From: Vicinamibacteria bacterium
GTDB taxonomy: Bacteria; Acidobacteriota; Vicinamibacteria; Vicinamibacterales; UBA2999
Assembly: GCA_025938035.1 (NCBI GenBank)
Contig: JAICQE010000056.1
Coordinates: forward strand, 1-22,345
DNA length: 22,345 nt
Reading direction: 5' to 3'
The notes beneath the pieces are model-generated. The model saw only the letters and a list, made by a program, of their open reading frames with translations, searched no databases and had not been told where the DNA came from. Positions within the stretch are counted from its first letter, which is position 1. The number at the start of each line of letters is the position of its first letter. The translations under genes and the position numbers were made by a program. This document shows positions 1 to 8,337 of this stretch, one piece after another.

Positions 1-148
1 CGCCGGCGACGCGGAACGTGTCCGCGTCACCTTCGGCGGCAGTTCGGTGACGCATTTCGTCGTGACCAAAGGTCTGCGCGAAGGCGACGAGGTGATTCTC
101 TCCGACATGTCCAATTGGGATGCCTTCGATAAAGTTCGACTGCGATAG
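1..148 (+). CDS. HlyD-family efflux adaptor, C-terminal end (partial)
   Basis: This is the last 48 codons of a gene that enters from the left edge, read in the frame starting at base 2 and ending at TAG 146-148. The visible end contains GLREGDEVILSDMSNWDAF, the typical last beta-strand region of HlyD/MacA-type periplasmic adaptor proteins ('GL+ GD+V+LSDMS.wd...RvRL'). Such adaptors bridge an inner-membrane ABC or RND pump to an outer-membrane channel. The next gene, an ABC ATPase, starts 8 bases after the stop, which supports an export operon. The N-terminal hairpin and membrane anchor lie outside the window, so the family call rests on the C-terminus and the context. Confidence 0.75.
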   Translation, partial: AGDAERVRVTFGGSSVTHFVVTKGLREGDEVILSDMSNWDAFDKVRLR

Positions 149-155
149 GAACCAT

Positions 156-848
<693 letters not shown>

Positions 849-850
849 GA

Positions 851-1591
851 GTGTTGTTCAAACGGGGCACGACTCCGGCGTCCGAGCCGCTCGATCGCGA
901 TCCCAACGCTCCACTGATGTCTCTCCGCAGGGTGGAGAAGGCGTTTCCGTCTGGCAGCGGGCAGACCTACGCGTTGCGGAGGATCTCGCTCCTCGTCCAG
1001 CCGGGCGAGTTCGTGTCGATCATGGGGCCGTCGGGCGCGGGAAAGTCCACGCTGCTCCACATCCTTGGCCTGCACGACAGCGACTGGTCGGGTGAGTACG
1101 AGCTGCTTGGACATCCCGTGCATCGGCTGCCGCACAAACAGCGCGCGGCGCTGCAGAAACGGCACATCGGTTTCGTCTTCCAGAGCTATCACCTGCTCGA
1201 CACGCTGACCGTCTACGAAAACATCGAGCTGCCGCTGTCGTATCGGGACGTGCCGAAAGGTGAACGTCAGAGTCTGGTGGCGGACGTGCTGGACCGCTTC
1301 GGGATCGTCGCGAAGAAGGACCTCTACCCGAGCCAGCTCTCGGGAGGCCAGCAGCAGCTCGTGGGAATCGCCAGAGCGATCGTGGCGAATCCGGCGGTGA
1401 TCCTCGCGGACGAACCGACGGGCAACCTGCACTCCGACCAGGGGCGCGAGATCATGGAGCTGTTCACCCGTCTGAACGAACAGGGCACGACGATCGTCCA
1501 GGTGACGCACTCCGATTCGAATGCGGCTTACGGGAACCGCGTCATCAGGCTTCGCGACGGGTATCTGCAGACCCCCGCGCCGCAGGATTGA
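851..1591 (+). CDS. Second MacB/LolD-type ABC ATPase (variant signature)
   Basis: Second ABC ATPase of 246 aa with a GTG start 2 bases after the previous stop. An in-frame ATG at 917 is an alternative start that removes a 22-residue lead. Motifs seen are Walker A GPSGAGKST, Q-loop FVFQSYHLL, Walker [11 protein letters not shown] and H-switch QVTHSD. Two positions differ from the preceding ATPase: the signature reads LSGGQQQL instead of LSGGQQQR, and the D-loop reads GNLHS instead of GNLDS. Walker A/B and the switch histidine are kept, so it is probably active, perhaps as one half of a heterodimer with the upstream ATPase or serving a second permease (inference). It shares the operon with the adaptor and the two-component genes. 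Confidence 0.92.
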   Translation: MLFKRGTTPASEPLDRDPNAPLMSLRRVEKAFPSGSGQTYALRRISLLVQPGEFVSIMGPSGAGKSTLLHILGLHDSDWSGEYELLGHPVHRLPHKQRAALQKRHIGFVFQSYHLLDTLTVYENIELPLSYRDVPKGERQSLVADVLDRFGIVAKKDLYPSQLSGGQQQLVGIARAIVANPAVILADEPTGNLHSDQGREIMELFTRLNEQGTTIVQVTHSDSNAAYGNRVIRLRDGYLQTPAPQD

Positions 1592-1607
1592 CCGACAATA
1601 CGTTCCT

Positions 1608-2972
1608 GTGGGCGGCGACACACCACGGCTGCTGATCGGCGATGACCAGCGCGATGTCCTGGAGGCGCTGCGCCTGCTCGCCAAGGGCCAGGGCTATCAG
1701 TCGGACGAAGTCGATACCCCCGCGGCCGTCCTCAAGGCGTTAGCGCAGCGCGACTACGACATCGTCCTCATCGACCTGAACTACGCGCGCGACACCACGT
1801 CGGGCGAGGAGGGGCTCGATCTGCTTTCGCGCATCCACGCCGCGGACGAATCGCTGCCCGTCATCGTGATGACGGCGTGGGGCTCGGTGCACCTGGCCGT
1901 GGAGGCGATGCGCCGCGGCGCCCGCGATTTCATCGAGAAGCCATGGGACAACGAGCGGCTGCTCATCATCCTGCGGACGCAGATCGAGCTCGGACGCGCG
2001 CTGCGCCGCGCCAGCCGCCTCGAGGCCCAGACACAGAGCGCGCAGGTCGACGGACCGCCGCTCATCGCCGATTCGCCGGCCATGCAGCCGGTGCTGCGGA
2101 TCATCGACCGCGTCGGGCCGTCTGACGCGAACGTGCTCATCACCGGCGAGAACGGGACCGGCAAGAGCCTGGTGGCGCAGGCGCTGCACGCCGTTTCGGC
2201 GCGGGCCGCCCGCGCGATGGTGACGATCAATGCCGGCGGCGTGTCCGAGGGGGTATTCGAGAGCGAGCTGTTCGGTCATGTGAAGGGCGCATTCACCGAC
2301 GCCCGCCAGGACCGCGTCGGCCGCTTCGAGCTGGCCGATGGCAGCACGCTCTTCCTCGATGAAATCGCCAACGTACCGCTCAGCCAGCAGCAGAAGCTGC
2401 TGCGGGTGCTCGAAACCGGAGAGTTCGAGCGGCTCGGTTCGTCGCGCACACGCAAGGCAGACGTGCGCCTCGTGTCGGCAACGAATGCGGATGTGAACGC
2501 GGAGGTCGCGGCCGGGCGATTCCGGCAGGACCTGCTGTTCCGTTTGAACACGGTTGAAGTGCACTTGCCACCGCTGCGGGAACGGCGCGAGGACATCCCG
2601 CGTCTGGCGAAACAGTTCCTGGCCACCCACGCGCAGCGGTATCGAAAGTCGATTACCGGCTTCGACCCGGCCGCCTTGCAGGCGCTCCTTCAGCATCGAT
2701 GGCCTGGAAACGTGCGCGAGCTCGATCACGCCGTCGAGCGCGCCGTGCTGATGGCCGGCGGCAACGTCATTCATGCCGCCGACCTCTGGCTGCGCCGCTC
2801 GGACGAGGGCGACGTCGCGAGCCGGCTCGAGGATCTCAGTCTCGAAGAGGTCGAAGGGTTCCTGATTCACAAGGCCATGGCGCGATATGGCACCGTCACC
2901 GACGCCGCCCGGGCGCTCGGCCTCAGCCGGTCCGCGCTGTACCGGCGGCTCGAACGCCACCGGCCGTCGTGA
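1608..2972 (+). CDS. Sigma54-dependent response regulator (receiver-AAA+-Fis)
   Basis: NtrC-class enhancer-binding protein of 454 aa. The receiver domain (about 5-120) has acidic pocket D12/D13, phospho-acceptor D56, T89 and K111. The AAA+ domain (about 152-375) has Walker A GENGTGKS at 180-187, Walker B TLFLDE and an arginine-rich sensor region. The C-terminal Fis-type helix-turn-helix contains GTVTDAARALGLSRSALYRR. The loop that contacts sigma54 reads GAFTDA (227-232) rather than GAFTGA. I chose GTG 1608, 16 bases after the ATPase stop, because longer in-frame starts run into the ATPase gene. The stop overlaps the kinase start (GTGA), so the pair is a two-component system, likely controlling the adjacent export genes and possibly others by RNA polymerase-sigma54. 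Confidence 0.95.
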   Translation: MGGDTPRLLIGDDQRDVLEALRLLAKGQGYQSDEVDTPAAVLKALAQRDYDIVLIDLNYARDTTSGEEGLDLLSRIHAADESLPVIVMTAWGSVHLAVEAMRRGARDFIEKPWDNERLLIILRTQIELGRALRRASRLEAQTQSAQVDGPPLIADSPAMQPVLRIIDRVGPSDANVLITGENGTGKSLVAQALHAVSARAARAMVTINAGGVSEGVFESELFGHVKGAFTDARQDRVGRFELADGSTLFLDEIANVPLSQQQKLLRVLETGEFERLGSSRTRKADVRLVSATNADVNAEVAAGRFRQDLLFRLNTVEVHLPPLRERREDIPRLAKQFLATHAQRYRKSITGFDPAALQALLQHRWPGNVRELDHAVERAVLMAGGNVIHAADLWLRRSDEGDVASRLEDLSLEEVEGFLIHKAMARYGTVTDAARALGLSRSALYRRLERHRPS

Positions 2973-4279
2973 GGATCGCCTTCGATCGACGCATCACGCT
3001 GCTGGCGTGTGCCGTCAGCGCCCCGGGCATCGTCACGTCGCTCGCGCTGCTGTGGGCCACGGATTATTCCACGACCATCCGCGGATCGGTGGGCGCGGCC
3101 GTCGTCGCGCTGTCGCTCGGCCTTGCGCTCCTTGTCCGCTCCCGCATCGTGCGGCCGCTGCAGACCGTCTCCAACGTCCTGGCCGCGCTGCGCGAGGACG
3201 ACTTCTCGATGCGTGCGCGTGAGACCACCGCGGACGACGCGCTCGGGCATCTGACGTCGGAGGTCAACACCCTCGCCGATACGCTGCGATCGCAGCGGCT
3301 CGGCGCTCAGGAGGCGACGGCGCTGCTCCGGGCCGTGATGGCCGAGATGGACGTGGGCATCTTCGCCTTCGACGCCCATCAGCAGCTCGTGCTCGTCAAC
3401 CGCTACGGCGAGCGGCTGCTCGCCCAGCCCGCGGCCGACCTGTTGAACCGGCGCGCCGACACCCTCGGGCTGCAGGAGGCGCTGCAGTCGACGTCGGCGC
3501 TCGCCGATCTGAGGTTTCCCGGCGGCGCCGGACGCTTCGAAGTGCGCCGGACCAAGTTCTGGCAGGGAGGCGTGCCCCACGAGCTCCTGGTCCTGTCGGA
3601 TCTCAGCCAGCCGCTCCGTGCCCAGGAGCACGATGCCTGGAAGCGTCTTATTCGCGTCCTCGGTCACGAGCTGAACAACTCGCTGGCGCCGATCAAATCG
3701 ATTGCGGGAAGCCTCGAGGCGCTGCTCGGACGGACGCCTCCGCCCGATGACTGGCGCGACGATATGCAGCGCGGCCTGGCGGTGATTGCGTCGCGCGCGG
3801 ACGCGCTGAGCCGCTTCACCGCCGCCTACGCACGCCTCGCGCGCCTTCCTCCTCCGGCGCGAAAGGCCGTCGATCTCAAGGCGCTGATGTGCCGTGTCGC
3901 GGCGCTCGAATCGCGGCTGCCAGTAGCACTCGACGACAGCGCCGCGATCACCCTGCATGCGGACGCGGATCAACTGGAACAACTGCTCATCAACCTGGTG
4001 CGAAATGCGGTTGACGCCGCACTCGAAACAAGCGGGAGCGTGCGCGCCGGATGGAGGCGCGCGAGTGACATGCTGGAGCTCTGGATCGAGGACGAGGGAC
4101 CGGGGTTGCAGAACACCGCCAACCTGTTCGTTCCGTTCTTCACGACCAAGTCCGGCGGATCGGGAATCGGACTGGCCCTGAGCCGCCAGATTGCGGAGGC
4201 TCACGGCGGATCGCTCGTCGTCGAGAACCGCGCCGATCGACAGGGTGTGCGCGCGATGCTGCGTTTACCTCTGATCTGA
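2969..4279 (+). CDS. Membrane sensor histidine kinase
   Basis: Sensor kinase of 436 aa, partner of the preceding response regulator. Start GTG 2969 overlaps the regulator stop (GTGA, 2969-2972), which implies translational coupling; longer in-frame starts lie inside the regulator gene. Two membrane helices (about 9-30 and 39-57) are separated by only some eight residues, so there is almost no periplasmic sensor. A HAMP-like stretch (about 58-110) and a PAS-like domain (about 115-220) follow. The H-box is GHELNNSLAPIKS with phospho-accepting H233. The ATPase core has N-box LLINLVRNAVDAA, G1 box DEGPG, F-box FVPFFTTK and G2 box GSGIGLALS. HELNNSLAPI is typical of NtrB/NtrY-like kinases that serve sigma54 regulators. 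The signal sensed is unknown. Confidence 0.93.
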   Translation: MRIAFDRRITLLACAVSAPGIVTSLALLWATDYSTTIRGSVGAAVVALSLGLALLVRSRIVRPLQTVSNVLAALREDDFSMRARETTADDALGHLTSEVNTLADTLRSQRLGAQEATALLRAVMAEMDVGIFAFDAHQQLVLVNRYGERLLAQPAADLLNRRADTLGLQEALQSTSALADLRFPGGAGRFEVRRTKFWQGGVPHELLVLSDLSQPLRAQEHDAWKRLIRVLGHELNNSLAPIKSIAGSLEALLGRTPPPDDWRDDMQRGLAVIASRADALSRFTAAYARLARLPPPARKAVDLKALMCRVAALESRLPVALDDSAAITLHADADQLEQLLINLVRNAVDAALETSGSVRAGWRRASDMLELWIEDEGPGLQNTANLFVPFFTTKSGGSGIGLALSRQIAEAHGGSLVVENRADRQGVRAMLRLPLI

Positions 4280-4357
4280 CCACTGCCCGCCCGGTATCCC
4301 ATCGCCGTGGGCTGGCGACCCCGGCCGTCTGCGACAGGAATTTGCACAACTTGCTTC

Positions 4358-4386
4358 TTGACACTTCCTGAAACGGGTGCAACTAT
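4358..4386 (+). promoter_or_regulatory. Candidate sigma70-type promoter of the TonB-dependent receptor
   Basis: A perfect -35 TTGACA (4358-4363) is followed after 17 bases by AACTAT (4381-4386), which keeps the A at position 2 and the AT at the end of the -10 consensus but matches only 3 of 6. The predicted start near 4392 gives a leader of about 20 bases. AGGAGG at 4401-4406 lies 7 bases before ATG 4414 and is the strongest Shine-Dalgarno seen in the window. The -10 is the weak part of this call. Confidence 0.45.
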
Positions 4387-4413
4387 CCGCGCCACCGCCA
4401 AGGAGGCGCCACC

Positions 4414-7400
4414 ATGCGACGTGTCCACACCAGTCGTCGCACCCTCGACGGCTGCCGGCTGATCGTCCTCGCGACGCTTGTCTGCCTCGTCTCTGTCCCC
4501 GGTCTCGCGCTGGCCCAATCGACCATTGTGGGCGTCGTCAAGGACGCGAGTGGCGCCGTGGTGCCTGGCGTCACCGTCGAAGCGGCAAGCGACGCGCTCA
4601 TCGAACAGCAGAAATCGGCGACGACAAATGGCTCCGGGCAATACCGCATCGTCGATCTCCGTCCCGGAACCTACGTCGTCACGTTCGCCCTGGCGGGGTT
4701 CCAGACTGTGCGGCGCGAGGGGATCCGGCTGCAGGCGGAGTTCACGGCGACCGTCGACGCGGTGATGGCGCTCGGCGACAGGCAGGAGACGATCACGGTC
4801 ACCGGCGAGGCGCCGACGGTCGACGTGCGGAGTGCCGCCGCGGTCACGCGACTCGAGCGGGACGTCCTCGACCAGATCCCGACAGGGCAGAACATCTGGG
4901 AGATGGCGCAGCTGATTCCCAGCATCAACATGTTCAACGTCCTGGCGCAGAACGCCGGCACGGTTGGGGGGCAGGGAGGAGCGACACAGACCTACATGTC
5001 GGTGCGCGGCATGACCGCGTCACAGAATGTCGTCCTGGTCGACGGGATGACGGTGAGCGGCCTCGAGTTGAACGGCACGATTCAGGCCTACTTCAATCCC
5101 GACATGAACCAGGAGATCAATTACGAGACGAGCGGCGCCAGTGCCGATCGGTCTGGCGGCGGCGTGACCGTGAACATGATTCCCCGCGAGGGCGGCAACC
5201 GCCCGAGCGGCAACTTCAAGACGAACTACCGGCCGGGGCGGTGGATTGGCGACAATTTCACGACCCGTCTCCGCGACAGCGGACTGCGGTCTGCCGGGAC
5301 GCTTCGATACCTGTCCGACTTCACCGGGTCGCAGGGCGGGCCGATCAAGCGCGACAAGCTCTGGTTCTTTGCCTCCTATCACCAGTTCAATACCAGCGAT
5401 GTGGTTCCCGACACACGTTTCGATGACGGTGCACGGGGAACCGACGACCAGCACATCCGTCAGCCGATGCTTCGTCTGACGTATCAACTCAATCGGTCGA
5501 ACAAGGTCTCCGGCTATGTCGAGATCACCGACAAGCAGCGCTCGCACGACATGGTGGCGCAGGTCGACCCGGAAACGGCGGCATCACGCTGGACGTCTCC
5601 AAACTATTCGACGGGCAACGTCAAATTCACCTCGACGCTGAGCAGCCGCCTGCTCTTCGAAGGGGGCTATTCGATGAACCGCGAATATCGGACCGTGCAG
5701 GCGCAGGAAGGGATCTACAAGGAGCGCGGCACGCCGGAATGGTATGCGTCGGCCTCGCGGACGCTGCAGACCGGTGGCAACGCGCGGACGACCGCACCCA
5801 CCACCTCGTTCACGCACGATTGGCCGGCTCGCGACAACGTGCAGTCGTCGTTGTCGTATATCACCGGCTCGCACCAGATCAAGGTTGGATTCCAGTACCA
5901 GTGGGGCAGGTTCTACCACTTCGTCGACGCGAATGCCGATTTGACACAGCGCTATGCGAACGTGACGGTGGCCGGCAACGAGGTGATCCTTTCGAATCCC
6001 GCCGACGTCGTCGTGCGCAATACGCCGGTGGCGTCGGTCGATCGGTTGAACCGTGACGTCGGCATCTACGCACAGGATTCGTGGACGACGAAGCGGCTGA
6101 CGGTGAACTACGGGGTGCGTTGGGAGCACGTGAACGCGCAAAACGATGCCTATGCCGTCCCTGCCGGCCGCTTCACGCCGGAACGGTCGATCCCGGCGGT
6201 CAAGGACGTGCCGAACTGGTTCGACTGGGCGCCGCGGTTCAACATGGTCTACGACCTGTTCGGCACGTCGAAGACCGCCATCAAGTACTCGCTGAACCGC
6301 TACAACTTTGCCGCCGGAACGGCCCTGGCGAACTCCTTCAACACCCTGTCGTCGACGACGCGCACGCTGCCCTGGACCGATGTGAACGGCGACAGGATTG
6401 CGCAGGGAGATCCGGTGATCAATCCCGACGGCTCGTACGCGCCGTGCGTCGGCTACCCGAGCGTCTCGTGCGAGATCGATATGCGGGCGCTGCGCGCCAC
6501 GAACGGGACGTGGTTCGGCACGCCGGCGGATGCCGACGTCTATCCAGGCTTCCCGCGACAGTGGTCACTTGAATCCGTTCTCGAGGTGCAGCACGAACTG
6601 CTGCCGCGGCTCTCGATGACGGCCGGCTGGACGAGGAGCGACGACTACAACCTTCGCAAGACGATCAACCGCTTCCGGCTGAACGGCGATTACATCCCGT
6701 TCACGATCTTCAACCCGATGACAGGCGACCCGATCACGGTCTACGGCATCAAGGATACGACCACGCGCGCACGTCTCGCCCAGAGCGGCGCCAATGTGGA
6801 ATACGTCGAGGACGAGCGGAAGGCTCCGTACAACCAGTACTCGGTCGAATTCCGCGCGCGGCCGTATCGAGGCGCGCAAATCTTCGGCGGCTGGGTGGTG
6901 AGCCGGCTGGACAGTATCAACTGCGGTACGTCTCGATCGGATCTCGTCGTCAACCCGAATGACGATTTCTACTGCGACACAACGACGATCGACCGGCCGC
7001 TCGCCCAGGACTTCCGGATCGTGGCGTCGATCCCGGTCCGCTACGGCGTGACGCTCGGCATCACGTATTTGAACAACGACGAGGGCGCGTTCCAGCCCCT
7101 GTACGCGATCGTGCCTGGAACGGGCGCGACCGCCACGCGCTACCCGGATGGTGCCGCGAACTCGACGCTGAAAGTTGCCAACCAGCCGGCGCCGCCATGC
7201 CCGACACACGCCGGGTGTGTGCCGGGAGCGATTGTGCTGCCGAGCAGTTTCATTCTGCCGCTGGGGGCGACCTCGATCACCGTCCCCCTGGAGCCGCCAG
7301 GAGTCACGCGGCGCGAGCGTCTGCAGCAGCTCGATTTTCGGCTGTCGAAGACATTTCGCGTTGACCGGCTCACGGTTGCCCCGATGCTCGAGGCCTACAA

Positions 7401-7530
7401 CGTCCTCAACTCGGACAAGGTCTTCGGCTATCAAAGCGCGAATTACGCGAACTCGTCCGGCACGTATCTGGTACCGAGCACGATCCTGCTCGGCCGCGTG
7501 ATTGGGTTCGGCGCATCGGTCCGCTGGTAA
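4414..7530 (+). CDS. Oar-like TonB-dependent receptor with carboxypeptidase-regulatory domain
   Basis: Outer-membrane protein of 1038 aa. It has a signal peptide ending near LALAQ (residue 35), a carboxypeptidase-regulatory Ig-like domain (about 36-120, starting VGVVKDASGAVVPGVTV), a plug domain (about 125-240, with GMTASQNVVLVDGMTVSG) and a long beta-barrel ending in an aromatic residue (GFGASVRW). This is the Oar/SusC-like architecture expanded in Acidobacteriota, where such proteins are usually assumed to import large substrates or act in the cell envelope. No canonical TonB box is obvious. The start is fixed by AGGAGG at 4401-4406. No SusD-like partner lies beside it. The substrate cannot be predicted; the neighbouring two-component system could regulate it, but no sigma54 site precedes it. 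Confidence 0.92.
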   Translation: MRRVHTSRRTLDGCRLIVLATLVCLVSVPGLALAQSTIVGVVKDASGAVVPGVTVEAASDALIEQQKSATTNGSGQYRIVDLRPGTYVVTFALAGFQTVRREGIRLQAEFTATVDAVMALGDRQETITVTGEAPTVDVRSAAAVTRLERDVLDQIPTGQNIWEMAQLIPSINMFNVLAQNAGTVGGQGGATQTYMSVRGMTASQNVVLVDGMTVSGLELNGTIQAYFNPDMNQEINYETSGASADRSGGGVTVNMIPREGGNRPSGNFKTNYRPGRWIGDNFTTRLRDSGLRSAGTLRYLSDFTGSQGGPIKRDKLWFFASYHQFNTSDVVPDTRFDDGARGTDDQHIRQPMLRLTYQLNRSNKVSGYVEITDKQRSHDMVAQVDPETAASRWTSPNYSTGNVKFTSTLSSRLLFEGGYSMNREYRTVQAQEGIYKERGTPEWYASASRTLQTGGNARTTAPTTSFTHDWPARDNVQSSLSYITGSHQIKVGFQYQWGRFYHFVDANADLTQRYANVTVAGNEVILSNPADVVVRNTPVASVDRLNRDVGIYAQDSWTTKRLTVNYGVRWEHVNAQNDAYAVPAGRFTPERSIPAVKDVPNWFDWAPRFNMVYDLFGTSKTAIKYSLNRYNFAAGTALANSFNTLSSTTRTLPWTDVNGDRIAQGDPVINPDGSYAPCVGYPSVSCEIDMRALRATNGTWFGTPADADVYPGFPRQWSLESVLEVQHELLPRLSMTAGWTRSDDYNLRKTINRFRLNGDYIPFTIFNPMTGDPITVYGIKDTTTRARLAQSGANVEYVEDERKAPYNQYSVEFRARPYRGAQIFGGWVVSRLDSINCGTSRSDLVVNPNDDFYCDTTTIDRPLAQDFRIVASIPVRYGVTLGITYLNNDEGAFQPLYAIVPGTGATATRYPDGAANSTLKVANQPAPPCPTHAGCVPGAIVLPSSFILPLGATSITVPLEPPGVTRRERLQQLDFRLSKTFRVDRLTVAPMLEAYNVLNSDKVFGYQSANYANSSGTYLVPSTILLGRVIGFGASVRW

Positions 7531-7639
7531 GCGCGATCGCAACGGCGGGTCGTAGCTAACTGATCTTCCGAAAACTGGGCTCAATCGTTCCTGTCGTCCC
7601 TACGCTGGACGCGTACGGCGGTTCCTGCCTTGTCAGTGA

Positions 7640-7859
7640 TCTCTCTGCTGCGTAGAGTCGCCGAAGCGCAAGAAGGCAGAGAGGGTGGCTGGCGATATGG
7701 AGGAGGGTCGCCGGCTCGGAATCGTGGCGACGCCCGCGTTCTTCATCTCAAGCAGACGGTTCGATCAGACTGGTCACACGCATTCGCGGCGCGCTCCCAT
7801 TCGAAGAGTTCGAGACCGCCGCAAGGGAACGGCTTCCCAAGCAGCGCGCGCAGCGTTGA
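7640..7859 (+). pseudogene. Decayed C-terminus of a DsbA/thioredoxin-fold protein
   Basis: One frame reads VAGDMEEGRRLGIVATPAFFIS up to about 7750. The +1 frame continues directly as ADGSIRLVTRIRGALPFEEF and runs to TGA at 7857-7859. Dropping one A of the AA at 7750-7751 restores a continuous sequence with the cis-proline loop (ATPAFFI) and closing helix typical of the DsbA/thioredoxin-like family. The first frame is closed upstream by a TGA at about 7637-7639, and no CxxC domain is present. A further piece in a third frame (7610-7650, reading GGSCLVSDLSAA) may be more of the same gene, implying a second frameshift. It therefore looks like a truncated, frameshifted remnant. A sequencing error could explain the one-base shift but not the missing N-terminus. 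Confidence 0.6.
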
Positions 7860-7873
7860 TCAGAGCCTCACGC

Positions 7874-7892
7874 GGCCCGGCCTCGTTGGGCC
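7874..7892. other. Short GC inverted repeat
   Basis: GGCCC (7874-7878) pairs with GGGCC (7888-7892) around a 9-base loop. It lies between the decayed thioredoxin-fold gene and the cysteine-rich gene. There is no T-run after it, so it is not a classical terminator. It could be chance in GC-rich DNA. Confidence 0.25.
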
Positions 7893-7970
7893 ATGGCGGC
7901 AAAGATGGGGCATTCCGTTAACCGGTGGGCAAAGACGGAGTCGACTGTTGCCCGTACAAAGGAGTCTGCA

Positions 7971-8243
7971 ATGGCGAACTTGCGAAAGCTGATGAAACCG
8001 CTCTTCCTGTGGGGCGCGTTCTTCGCCCTTCCGGTGGGCGTGGGTGCGGACGAGTGCTCGGAGTACTTCTGGAACTCATGCCAGACCGTTACGTTCGAAG
8101 GAGACGGATACCACTACGAGCAGTGCAGCGGGGAGTGCTGGATGTACGATTCCTGCTGCCTGCAGTACTGCGAGCAGTCGAACCCCAGCTACAGCTGTAG
8201 TAGTCCCGGTGGGTCCGCCAGTGGGGTGTGCGCTTGCACGTAG
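7971..8243 (+). CDS. Small secreted cysteine-rich protein
   Basis: A 90-aa protein that I do not recognise. The N-terminus has a basic start (MANLRKLMK) and hydrophobic core (PLFLWGAFFALPVGVGA), a good Sec signal peptide cut near residue 26. The mature part, about 64 residues, holds ten cysteines spaced singly and as one CC pair, plus several Tyr and Trp and a Ser/Gly stretch near the end, finishing GVCACT. This pattern suggests up to five disulfides in a compact exported peptide. ATG 7971 is fixed by AAAGGAG at 7958-7964 with a 6-base spacer; an in-frame start at 7893 lacks such a site. Neighbours are a broken DsbA-like fragment upstream and a strong hairpin downstream. Function (toxin, inhibitor, surface peptide) cannot be told from sequence. 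Confidence 0.7.
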   Translation: MANLRKLMKPLFLWGAFFALPVGVGADECSEYFWNSCQTVTFEGDGYHYEQCSGECWMYDSCCLQYCEQSNPSYSCSSPGGSASGVCACT

Positions 8244-8276
8244 TGAGCAGCTCGTCGTGATGGAGGACTGATCAGT

Positions 8277-8322
8277 GGGGCGCGTGGGTGACCGGCCAAT
8301 TCGGTCGTGATCGACGCGCCCC
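8277..8322. repeat. Long two-step hairpin (terminator- or attenuator-like)
   Basis: GGGGCGCGT (8277-8285) pairs perfectly with ACGCGCCCC (8314-8322). Inside it GACCG (8290-8294) pairs with CGGTC (8302-8306) around the loop GCCAATT. It sits 34 bases after the cysteine-rich gene stop and 15 bases before the next start codon. There is no T-tract. It may protect the upstream mRNA 3' end or occlude the downstream ribosome site. Confidence 0.55.
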
Positions 8323-8337
8323 GGTCAGAGAAAGCCT

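Noticed and set aside
1740..2960. Minus-strand open frame of 406 codons
   Set aside because: Antisense shadow of the response regulator, which has complete domains.
2867..4204. Minus-strand open frame of 445 codons
   Set aside because: Antisense shadow of the histidine kinase; no motif and a biased composition.
4280..4330. Terminator after the histidine kinase
   Set aside because: Only a 4-bp CCCA/TGGG stem and no T-run; not strong enough to call.
4342..4356. Sigma54-like sequence TTGCACAACTTGC before the receptor gene
   Set aside because: The spacing between the -24-like and -12-like parts is two bases short and the -24 GG is missing; a TTGACA promoter explains the region better.
7630..7992. 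Plus-strand open frame of 120 codons after the receptor
   Set aside because: Out of frame with the recognisable thioredoxin-fold remnant and running into the cysteine-rich gene; no ribosome site or domain.
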